Positions 1 to 5,774 of a stretch of DNA of 7,487 nt are shown in pieces. This DNA is from Patescibacteria group bacterium. Its GTDB lineage: Bacteria; Patescibacteriota; Gracilibacteria; UM-FILTER-43-11. Each line of letters starts with the position of its first letter. The stretch's first letter is position 1. The notes beneath the pieces are model-generated. The model was not told the origin of the DNA and searched no databases. It was given only the letters and a program-made list of their open reading frames with translations. The stretch spans positions 1 through 7,487 of the forward strand of contig JAHIYT010000045.1 of assembly GCA_018814945.1 (NCBI GenBank), in the 5' to 3' direction. The translations under genes were made by a program, and so were the position numbers.

Positions 1-1
1 C

Positions 2-40
2 GCCTTTAAGCAGGCATTCAAAGATCTAAAAATGTTCTAA
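2..40 (+). CDS. Possible C-terminal tail of a truncated upstream gene
   Basis: Reading from base 2 gives a short open frame (AFKQAFKDLKMF) that ends in TAA at 38-40. It enters from the left edge, so only the last 12 codons would be present. The amphipathic Lys/Phe pattern fits a protein C-terminus and the strand matches all downstream genes. Twelve codons are too few to identify a family or to exclude chance. Confidence 0.35.
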   Translation, partial: AFKQAFKDLKMF

Positions 41-60
41 TAATCAGCTTTTTAGCTACA

Positions 61-101
61 TTAGCTTCATTAGAAATTGACTAACTAGCTAAAGAAGCTA
101 A
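61..101 (+). repeat. Imperfect inverted repeat (hairpin) in a CTAA/AGCT-rich spacer
   Basis: TTAGCTTCATTAG (61-73) is complementary to CTAAAGAAGCTAA (89-101) with one mismatch, leaving a 15-base loop. The surrounding bases 50-110 are rich in short CTAA and AGCT words, including CTAACTAACTAAC at 98-110. The hairpin lies between the likely end of the upstream gene and the coaE start. It has no following T-run, so it is not a standard intrinsic terminator. A 3'-end stabiliser or regulator site is possible. Confidence 0.45.
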
Positions 102-119
102 CTAACTAACCAGGCTAAT

Positions 120-692
120 ATGATTCTAGGTATAACCGGAAAAAGTGGAACAGGAAAGCACACCGCAGCTGATTTTTTGAAACAAAAGGGCTGGACTGTT
201 TTGGATGCGGATAAGATTGCCCATCATCTTTATAGACCATACACACATGTTTGGAAGGCTGTGATTAAACATTTTGGGGAAGGCATACTTGGTAAAAAAG
301 ATATAATCGATCGTCAAAAATTAGGAGAAATTGTATTTAACCCCAATAAACAGGAAGAACTAAAAGAGCTTAATAAAATAGTCCATCCAGAAATCAAAAG
401 GTATTTGAAAAATGAAATTCACTATTTAAGAAGAAAGGAAAGGAATGCCGCTGTAATTGCCGCTTTATGGAAGGAGATGGGTCTGATAGAGCTTTGTGAT
501 AAAGTGCTTTCGATATCCGCTAATGAGGATTTAGCTTTTGAAAGAGTCAAAAAACGGGATGGAATCAGCGAAGAGGCTTATGGAGCTAGGACAAAAAACC
601 AATTACCGCTCGAAACCCCTGATATTGAGGTTATTAACGAAGAAGATTTTCAGTCTTTCTATAAATTGCTAAATCAATCACTGGCCTTGTAA
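120..692 (+). CDS. coaE: CoaE-family P-loop kinase (putative dephospho-CoA kinase)
   Basis: Dephospho-CoA kinase catalyses the last step of CoA synthesis, phosphorylating the 3'-hydroxyl of dephospho-CoA with ATP in the cytoplasm. The 190-residue product is slightly shorter than the usual length of about 200. CoaE hallmarks are in order: the N-terminal ITGKSGTGKHT P-loop (residues 5-15), LDADKIAH (28-35), IDRQKLGEIVF (63-73), LNKIVHPEI (84-92), and a late R-V-K-K-R-D segment followed by RTKNQLP. Two features are unusual. The Walker A Ser/Thr after Lys13 is His14 (GKHT), which recalls the GKGT of adenylate kinases. The usual PLLFE-like segment near residue 115 reads AALWKEMGL. The ATG at 120 puts the P-loop at the expected distance from the N-terminus; only a weak AGG (112-114) precedes it. 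Family membership is well supported, but the exact substrate is less certain. Confidence 0.82.
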   Translation: MILGITGKSGTGKHTAADFLKQKGWTVLDADKIAHHLYRPYTHVWKAVIKHFGEGILGKKDIIDRQKLGEIVFNPNKQEELKELNKIVHPEIKRYLKNEIHYLRRKERNAAVIAALWKEMGLIELCDKVLSISANEDLAFERVKKRDGISEEAYGARTKNQLPLETPDIEVINEEDFQSFYKLLNQSLAL

Positions 693-757
693 AAAATGAA
701 ATAAATTTTAATAGAAAGTTGTAATAAGTTTCCCCAGTTGCTTATGAACGTTTTTGT

Positions 758-785
758 TTGACAAATGCGGAATTTTATATATAAT
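758..785 (+). promoter_or_regulatory. Sigma70-type promoter of the TPR-like gene
   Basis: A perfect TTGACA (758-763) is followed after 16 bases by a perfect TATAAT (780-785). Transcription would be expected to start near 791-793, only about 5-7 bases before the ATG at 798. This implies an essentially leaderless mRNA. It also marks this gene as a unit separate from coaE. Confidence 0.85.
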
Positions 786-797
786 ATCTAACCTTAT

Positions 798-3248
798 ATG
801 TTTTTATCTTCAATGATGCACAGCAATCCCGAATCAGAAGGAATATCTGCAGGAAATATTTTAAATCCGAAAAAATTGGAGACTCTTGCGAATAGTGTTT
901 TTGGAGCAAGAACAACGCAAGATGCGCATGAAATAAGTAGGGAAATTCAAGGTCTGATAAGCATAAGACCGGAACATCAAGAGGGACTTAGCAGTCTTGC
1001 AAACGCTACCAGAATTGCCCTGGAAACTGATTCACTTTCGGTAAATCGTGAAGAATATTTGCTAAAAGGAATAACAGAACTTGTTAAATCTCTATCTTTA
1101 AGTGATGATGTTGAGAACTTCGTTTTGGAAGCTATTGATTTGCTTCAGGGTGAAATAGGTAAAGGGGAATTAATCTTTGCAAGAGACCAACTTCTCAATG
1201 CCATAGAAATTATAAATGATAGTAATGAAGCTGAAGAATCCGACAGACAAAAGCTCAAGACTTTAAGTGGACATGTTGAATCAATATTTACCGCTGCAAT
1301 ATTCACCCCTCTGGATGGGAGAATCAACAGAAATCTTCAGGTTAAAAGCTTGACGAACGCAACCAGACCTAAGTTATCCTTTGCCCTAGAAGTTGCCATA
1401 AAACGCAGAACTGAGCCGATTCTAATACGAGAACATTTACTGGATATTAGTGATTTTGAAATTGATGGTATCTCAAGCACCTTTGAGCTTGAAGACCCCA
1501 ATGAAAATACTGATAAGGTTTTTTATGCCCTGTATGAAATAGGCACTAAACAGCTTGCGGCAGGAGAGGCTAAGCAGGCCATTTGGTTTTTTGATTTAAT
1601 AAGTGCATTTCCTACCGCAAAAGTGCACAGAGACTTCTGTGTGGCTTATATTAGAACATGTAGATTACTTGGGGATTATAGCAAAGCCCGTACTCTTTTT
1701 ACCAGATCATCAGATATATTAAGAGAATGTCCTGAGGCACAAGATGAAATTCACCAAAGCTTTATTGATGAGCATAGAATGGGATCTGGTGCACACTATG
1801 CAAGAAGTCAGTATATAAATTTCATGAGAGAAGAAGGGGTTGTGATAGACCCAAAAGAAGCATTGGCTTCAAGAGAGAGGTTATCTCAGGATCATGATCA
1901 AGAAGAAACAGTTAACACAAGTACGCCAATAATTACAAAAGATCAAAAATATTATCTCTTAAGAAGCATAGGCCTTAGTATGATGGAGACTGGAGATCGT
2001 AAGAATGCTCAAACTGCTTTTTCCTGGGCAGTTGGTTTTCCAAATGCCAGATATGATTCACTCCTTTGGCTGAAATATGAAAGAATATATTCTGACACAG
2101 CAAAAGAAGAAAAAGATCCAGATGTAACATCAAAACTTATTGGATACGCCTCAGACATTCTTGTTTTGGCCATTATTGAAGGCTCCAGAGATGAGGCTAT
2201 AATTAATAGACTTTATGAAATTTTCGTAGACTTATTTGAAGAGCAATATGCCTTCAGCGAAATGACACATATGCTTATGGCAAAAAATGTTGATTCGGAT
2301 ACAATTGAATTCATTATCAATACAATTGAAAAGAATTTTGGTGTCGAATATGGTAGAGAATTCGAAGATACTCGGAAGCAAGGCAAAACCGCACAACTTG
2401 AACCAGATCCAGAACCCATAGAAGATACTGGAGATAGCGCTATACCTGAGCTTAATCCAATTGAGCAAGCCGCAGAAACAGCACTTAATAGTAACGCGGA
2501 ATTCTTAGCAGCAAAAGGAGAGGCAATAAGATCTATTGGAAATCCTGATAAATATATTGAAGCTGTTAAAGCAGCGTTCGCTCATTTGGATGACCCAAAT
2601 CTTATTTTTTCATCACCGTCACACATTCAATTAATAGAAGAGACATCTAATGCATTACGTAGAAAGGTTGAACAGGAAGGTATTGAAATAGACAAAGATC
2701 AAGCTTTTTTCGGTGAATTAACAGAGATTGCTAGAGATACAAAAATAGACCTTCGCGCATTGTCGAGTTATTACCTGAAACTTCCAGAAGAATTCTCTCG
2801 ATTATGCAATATAGCACGCACTCATTTTGAAAGAGGTAATTATTTAAAAGCTATTGATGAATATGGACGTGCAATAGAACTCATAAAGCTTGCAGGTGGA
2901 GATCCAAATTTTCTTTGTTATTCAGAATACAAAGAAATCTTTGATAGCCTGGAACAAGCTTGCGAAGTAACTTATGGAGCAGAGAATAGAATAAGGTTCG
3001 CTGAATTATTGGAAAACTATGGAATAAGTGGAGGAGTATTAGGAGAGGCAAGATTTGGCGCCCTCTTGTCCAATGGTCAAATGTTTAAGGATGGAGACAA
3101 AGTAAACAGAGAGGTTACCTCTGATCGAAAGACACCTGGAATTTTAGAAAGATGGAGAGGTCGCTTACTAGATATGATCCCAAAAAGGCAACACGGTGGT
3201 TTCGAAGAGTGGGGTAAGGAATTTGATGATGACGATGATAACCAATAA
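798..3248 (+). CDS. Large helical protein with TPR-like repeats, function unknown
   Basis: This 816-residue protein has no family I recognise. It has no signal peptide or hydrophobic segment, so it is probably cytoplasmic. Four stretches match the TPR pattern (small residue at 8, Gly at 15, Ala at 20, aromatic at 24): roughly residues 242-275 (G256, A261, F265), 278-311 (G292, A297, F301), 385-418 (G392, G399, A404, F408) and 666-699 (G680, A685, Y689, A692). A Pro/Glu/Asp-rich segment at about 525-560 looks like a linker between two helical halves, and the C-terminus ends in an Asp-rich tail (DDDDDNQ). The first 200 residues are helical but match no motif I know. TPR proteins usually scaffold protein complexes, but no partner is evident here. 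ATG 798 is chosen because it opens the frame next to the promoter; Met6 (813) and Met7 (816) are alternatives. Confidence 0.9.
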   Translation: MFLSSMMHSNPESEGISAGNILNPKKLETLANSVFGARTTQDAHEISREIQGLISIRPEHQEGLSSLANATRIALETDSLSVNREEYLLKGITELVKSLSLSDDVENFVLEAIDLLQGEIGKGELIFARDQLLNAIEIINDSNEAEESDRQKLKTLSGHVESIFTAAIFTPLDGRINRNLQVKSLTNATRPKLSFALEVAIKRRTEPILIREHLLDISDFEIDGISSTFELEDPNENTDKVFYALYEIGTKQLAAGEAKQAIWFFDLISAFPTAKVHRDFCVAYIRTCRLLGDYSKARTLFTRSSDILRECPEAQDEIHQSFIDEHRMGSGAHYARSQYINFMREEGVVIDPKEALASRERLSQDHDQEETVNTSTPIITKDQKYYLLRSIGLSMMETGDRKNAQTAFSWAVGFPNARYDSLLWLKYERIYSDTAKEEKDPDVTSKLIGYASDILVLAIIEGSRDEAIINRLYEIFVDLFEEQYAFSEMTHMLMAKNVDSDTIEFIINTIEKNFGVEYGREFEDTRKQGKTAQLEPDPEPIEDTGDSAIPELNPIEQAAETALNSNAEFLAAKGEAIRSIGNPDKYIEAVKAAFAHLDDPNLIFSSPSHIQLIEETSNALRRKVEQEGIEIDKDQAFFGELTEIARDTKIDLRALSSYYLKLPEEFSRLCNIARTHFERGNYLKAIDEYGRAIELIKLAGGDPNFLCYSEYKEIFDSLEQACEVTYGAENRIRFAELLENYGISGGVLGEARFGALLSNGQMFKDGDKVNREVTSDRKTPGILERWRGRLLDMIPKRQHGGFEEWGKEFDDDDDNQ

Positions 3249-3266
3249 TTAGGTTAATAACTCACG

Positions 3267-3295
3267 TTTATTTATTGCAGAATTAGTGGTAAATT
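3267..3295 (+). promoter_or_regulatory. Candidate gatB promoter (extended -10)
   Basis: TGG precedes TAAATT (3290-3295), an extended -10 arrangement with 4 of 6 consensus bases. A poor -35 (TTTATT, 3267-3272) lies 17 bases upstream. Transcription would start near 3302, giving a leader of about 20 bases that is A-rich before the ATG. The match is weak and overlaps the dyad at 3278-3302. Confidence 0.35.
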
Positions 3296-3302
3296 AATTC
3301 TG
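3278..3302 (+). promoter_or_regulatory. Perfect 8-base dyad upstream of gatB: weak terminator or operator
   Basis: CAGAATTA (3278-3285) and TAATTCTG (3295-3302) are exact reverse complements around a 9-base spacer. Read as RNA, this is an AU-rich hairpin followed by TATTTTTA, which could be a weak intrinsic terminator for the preceding gene. Read as DNA, the dyad straddles the candidate gatB -10 and could be an operator. The sequence alone does not decide between them. Confidence 0.5.
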
Positions 3303-3322
3303 TATTTTTAAAATAAATAAAA

Positions 3323-4729
3323 ATGGAATACGAACCGGTTATTGGCTTAGAAGTGCACTGTCGCATAAATTCAAAAACTAAAATGTTTTGCAGATGCAGC
3401 AATAATATTTTTGATGAAAGGCCAAATTCTCACGTATGTCCAATCTGCATGGGTTTTCCGGGTATGCTCCCATTAATCAACGTAGAGGCTGTAAAGAAAG
3501 GGGTAAAGGCAGCCCTTGCACTTGGTTGTGGTATTCCAGAATTTTCTAAAATGGATAGGAAAAGTTATTTCTATCCAGATCTTCCAAAAGGATTCCAGAT
3601 TTCCCAATACGACCTACCAATTTCCGAGAAGGGTAAGGTCACCATTACACTATCCGATGGAAGTAAAAAAGATATCGGTGTAACGCGTCTTCACCTAGAA
3701 GACGATGCAGGTAAACTTACTCATAGCACTGGTGGAACACTAGTCGACTACAACCGTTCCGGTACCCCCTTGATGGAAATAGTTAGTGAACCGGACATTC
3801 GAAGTGTGGAAGAAGCCAGCGCTTACGCCCGCCAGCTCCAAAAAGTCGTCCGATATGTAGATTCCTCAGATGCGGATATGGAAAAAGGACAGATGAGATT
3901 TGATATCAATGTTTCCATCCGTCCAAAAGGCCAAAAGGAATTTGGTACAAGGGCGGAAGTAAAAAACCTAAATTCATTCCGCAGCCTTGAAAAAGCAATT
4001 GATTACGAAATTAAACGTCAGATCGAACTAGTCGAAAATGGGGGAACTGTAGTACAGGAAACTCGTGGTTGGGATGATAATAAAGAAATCACCACTTCTC
4101 AGCGTGGTAAGGAAGAAGCCGCGGATTATCGCTATTTTCCTGAACCGGACATTCCGCCACTCATAGTCACCAAAGAAATGATTGAGGAACTAAAAGCTGA
4201 AATTCCAGAACTTGCGGACAGTAAATCAGATAAATATCAATCTGAATTTGGATTAAGCACAGAAGATGCGAATTATATTGCTTCTGATCAAGAGTTAGCT
4301 AGATATTTTGAAAAGGCTGCTGAAGTTTCCGGTTCGCCAAAAAAGACTGCAAACTGGCTACTTTCTGAAATCAAACCCCTAATGGCATCGGATTCATTTA
4401 CCGCCAGCCCTGAAACAATTGGTAAGATGGTAAAAATGATTGAAGAGGGAAGTATTACAGGTAAAATTGCCAAAGACCACTTAAATGAAATTTGCTCTAA
4501 GAATTCGGATCCTGAAGAATATTTTAAACCTTTTAAGGTAATGGAAGACACCGGTGAGCTCGAAAAAATCTGCCAAGATGTAATCAACCGAAATCCCGCT
4601 ATCGTTGCCGACTTTAAAGGCGGAAAAGAAAAAGCGATTGGCGGACTTGTCGGTCAAATTATGGGTGCTACAAAAGGTACTGCCAATCCCAAATCGGTTA
4701 ACGAAATATTACATAAATTATTATCATGA
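3323..4729 (+). CDS. gatB: Asp-tRNA(Asn)/Glu-tRNA(Gln) amidotransferase subunit B
   Basis: GatB is the kinase/transamidase subunit of GatCAB, which converts Glu-tRNA(Gln), and often Asp-tRNA(Asn), to the amide form in bacteria lacking the direct synthetase. The 468 residues are normal full length. Family blocks are strong: YEPVIGLEVH at the N-terminus; four cysteines C23, C25, C39 and C42 (CxC then CPIC) forming the usual zinc site; RKSYFYPDLPKG (79-90); HLEDDAGK (124-131); DYNRSGTPLMEIVSEPD (142-158); and ADMEKGQMRFDINVSIRP. The YqeY-like tail carries GGLVGQIMGATKG and NPKSVNEIL near the C-terminus. The start gives the standard N-terminus and is preceded by an A-rich leader without Shine-Dalgarno. 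The gene overlaps the next by ATGA. gatA and gatC are not in the window, so the complex must be encoded in pieces or beyond it. Confidence 0.98.
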   Translation: MEYEPVIGLEVHCRINSKTKMFCRCSNNIFDERPNSHVCPICMGFPGMLPLINVEAVKKGVKAALALGCGIPEFSKMDRKSYFYPDLPKGFQISQYDLPISEKGKVTITLSDGSKKDIGVTRLHLEDDAGKLTHSTGGTLVDYNRSGTPLMEIVSEPDIRSVEEASAYARQLQKVVRYVDSSDADMEKGQMRFDINVSIRPKGQKEFGTRAEVKNLNSFRSLEKAIDYEIKRQIELVENGGTVVQETRGWDDNKEITTSQRGKEEAADYRYFPEPDIPPLIVTKEMIEELKAEIPELADSKSDKYQSEFGLSTEDANYIASDQELARYFEKAAEVSGSPKKTANWLLSEIKPLMASDSFTASPETIGKMVKMIEEGSITGKIAKDHLNEICSKNSDPEEYFKPFKVMEDTGELEKICQDVINRNPAIVADFKGGKEKAIGGLVGQIMGATKGTANPKSVNEILHKLLS

Positions 4730-4944
4730 AAAAACTTTTAAACGTCATCAAAACAGCCTTACTCACTTCCATTATCGGTTTGTTTGCTGGATTTTTCTTA
4801 GGGCTCGTAATTTGGGCAATGACTTTACTAGTAAGCTCATCGCTCGATATACCACCGCGAGAAATAGTAGTATTTCTAGGTATGGCATTTGGCGCCGTTC
4901 TTGGTGCAGTATTCGGTGGAATTGTTGGGTTAAAGGAAAAGTAA
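4726..4944 (+). CDS. Small two-helix membrane protein with glycine zippers
   Basis: This 72-residue product begins MKKLLNVIK and has two hydrophobic helices, about residues 8-36 and 47-69, joined by a short SSSLDIPPRE loop. It ends in a charged LKEK tail, so both ends are probably cytoplasmic with a short external loop. Helix 2 has glycine at every fourth position (G52, G56, G60, G64, G68), and helix 1 has G18, G22 and G26. Such zippers let membrane helices pack closely and oligomerise. The start codon shares four bases (ATGA) with the gatB stop, suggesting translational coupling; no Shine-Dalgarno is seen. No family is recognised. Small holin-like, channel-like and structural membrane peptides look similar, so no function is assigned. 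The clean topology supports a real gene. Confidence 0.8.
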   Translation: MKKLLNVIKTALLTSIIGLFAGFFLGLVIWAMTLLVSSSLDIPPREIVVFLGMAFGAVLGAVFGGIVGLKEK

Positions 4945-4948
4945 TTTC

Positions 4949-5089
4949 TTATTACAAGATTAGTTATTACAAGATTACAAAATTATTTAGTCAAATGTAA
5001 TAATTCGATTATTTTCGTGAAAAATGGTATAATTAATAAGAAAAGTACATATTAATCTTGTAATTTTCAATCTTGTAATCTTGTAATAA
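4949..5089. repeat. Inverted array of an 8-base unit flanking the clpP promoter
   Basis: The left arm holds ATTACAAGATT at 4951-4961 and 4966-4976, plus a variant ATTACAAAATT at 4974-4984. The right arm holds the reverse complement AATCTTGTAAT at 5054-5064, 5069-5079 and 5077-5087. Adjacent copies are 15 or 8 bases apart in both arms, so the underlying unit is about 8 bases (ATTACAAG) with one degenerate 7-base unit per arm. The outer ends form a perfect 13-base inverted repeat, TTATTACAAGATT (4949-4961) with AATCTTGTAATAA (5077-5089). The likely clpP -10 lies between the arms. The spacer 4945-5097 holds no other gene. The element could be a multi-copy operator, a REP- or MITE-like repeat, or a long hairpin in readthrough mRNA. 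Confidence 0.85.
5005..5033 (+). promoter_or_regulatory. Likely clpP promoter with extended -10
   Basis: TGGTATAAT (5025-5033) is a perfect extended -10 box. The -35 position, 17 bases upstream, reads TCGATT (5005-5010) and is weak, which an extended -10 can compensate. Expected initiation near 5040 gives a leader of about 58 bases containing all three right-arm repeat copies. No CtsR-like or CIRCE-like operator is visible. Immediately before the ATG the leader is A-rich, with no Shine-Dalgarno. Confidence 0.7.
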
Positions 5090-5097
5090 AAATAAAC

Positions 5098-5685
5098 ATG
5101 CCAATTATTCCAACCGTTATAGATAAAACGCCTGAAGGTGGTGAAAGAGTATATGACATTTATTCCCGTCTTCTTGAAGAACGTATTGTATTTTTAGGTT
5201 CACAAATTAACGACGAAGTTGCAAATGTTGTAATTGCTCAGCTTCTATTCTTAGAAAAAGTAGATCCAAGCAAAGACATTACAGTTTATGTAAATTCTCC
5301 AGGTGGATCTGTTACTGCAACTCTTGCAATGTACGATACTATGCAGCTTATTAAGCCAGACGTATCAACAGTTTGTGTTGGTATTGCAGCTTCCGGTGGT
5401 TCAATCATTTTAATGGGTGGTAAAAAAGGTAAAAGATACATCCTTCCACATTCTGAGGTTATGATTCATCAGCCTTTGGGCGGAACAGAAGGGCAAGCTA
5501 CAGATATTGCAATTCATGCAGATCATATTATGAAGACTAAAAACCTTCTAAATGAGATGATAGCTCGTCACACAGGAAAAGATATTGCTAAAGTTGAGAA
5601 TGATACAGAAAGAGATTACTTTATGGACGCAAAAGCTTCACTTGATTATGGAATTGTAGATAAGATTATTGAAGGGAGAAAGTAA
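5098..5685 (+). CDS. clpP: ATP-dependent Clp protease proteolytic subunit
   Basis: ClpP is the serine peptidase that forms a double-heptamer chamber and degrades proteins unfolded by partner ATPases such as ClpX or ClpC. The product is 195 residues, the normal full length. The catalytic triad is intact: Ser99 in GIAASGGS, His124 in VMIHQPLGG, and Asp173 in [16 protein letters not shown] (65-72) is the expected oxyanion-region motif. Family members more often have AASMG around the nucleophile; here the residue after Ser is Gly (AASGG). The N-terminus ([26 protein letters not shown]) matches the usual ClpP start, and no propeptide is obvious. The gene appears monocistronic, with its own promoter inside the inverted repeat array and a strong terminator after it. 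No Clp ATPase gene is in the window. Confidence 0.98.
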   Translation: MPIIPTVIDKTPEGGERVYDIYSRLLEERIVFLGSQINDEVANVVIAQLLFLEKVDPSKDITVYVNSPGGSVTATLAMYDTMQLIKPDVSTVCVGIAASGGSIILMGGKKGKRYILPHSEVMIHQPLGGTEGQATDIAIHADHIMKTKNLLNEMIARHTGKDIAKVENDTERDYFMDAKASLDYGIVDKIIEGRK

Positions 5686-5692
5686 ATTAATT

Positions 5693-5724
5693 AAAATAGC
5701 CTCGTTTTATTTCGAGGCTTTTTT
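5693..5724 (+). terminator. Intrinsic terminator after clpP
   Basis: AGCCTCG (5698-5704) pairs perfectly with CGAGGCT (5713-5719) around an 8-base loop, followed by a T-run to 5724. An AAAA run (5693-5696) precedes the stem, so it might also work from the other side. It begins 8 bases past the clpP stop and separates clpP from the next gene. Confidence 0.93.
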
Positions 5725-5738
5725 GAGCTTATTAGTAT

Positions 5739-5767
5739 TTGACAAAATCATAAAAAGTATTTAAGAT
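5739..5767 (+). promoter_or_regulatory. Promoter of the lipoprotein gene
   Basis: A perfect TTGACA (5739-5744) is followed after 17 bases by TAAGAT (5762-5767), which matches 4 of 6 positions of TATAAT. Initiation would fall about 5774-5775, essentially at the ATG at 5775. This predicts a leaderless transcript; the bases before the ATG (AACCGCC) contain no Shine-Dalgarno. Confidence 0.72.
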
Positions 5768-5774
5768 AACCGCC

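Noticed and set aside
77..105. TTGACT at 77-82 as a -35 box for coaE
   Set aside because: No acceptable -10 lies at 16-18 bases: the sequence there is CTAA repeat with about two matches.
724..745. ATAAG/CTTAT inverted repeat as a terminator after coaE
   Set aside because: The stem is only five AT-rich base pairs with a 12-base loop and no T-run directly after it.
2232..2468. 78-codon open frame on the - strand inside the TPR-like gene, and a 68-codon one beside it
   Set aside because: Both are antisense shadows with low-complexity Ser/Ile/Cys content; the + strand frame is continuous for 816 codons.
3787..4154. Direct repeat TGAACCGGACATTC seen twice in gatB
   Set aside because: Both copies encode conserved EPDI segments of GatB, so shared coding explains the match.
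4288..4587. 99-codon open frame on the - strand inside gatB
   Set aside because: It is antisense to a strongly conserved gatB region and has no promoter or family signal.
4727..4741. TGA reassigned as Gly, which would extend GatB by a few residues
   Set aside because: No in-frame TGA occurs in any of the long genes, Gly is encoded by GGN throughout, and GatB already ends at its usual C-terminus.
4605..5000. 131-codon open frame on the + strand overlapping the end of gatB, the small membrane gene and the repeats
   Set aside because: It runs out of frame through two well-supported genes, and its YYKI-type tail is only the translated repeat units.
4949..5089. CRISPR array
   Set aside because: The units are about 8-11 bases, partly overlapping and in both orientations, with no uniform spacers.
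4949..5089. Recently inserted MITE
   Set aside because: The 13-base ends are inverted, but I see no target-site duplication, and the arms are arrays of short units. This stays an alternative only.
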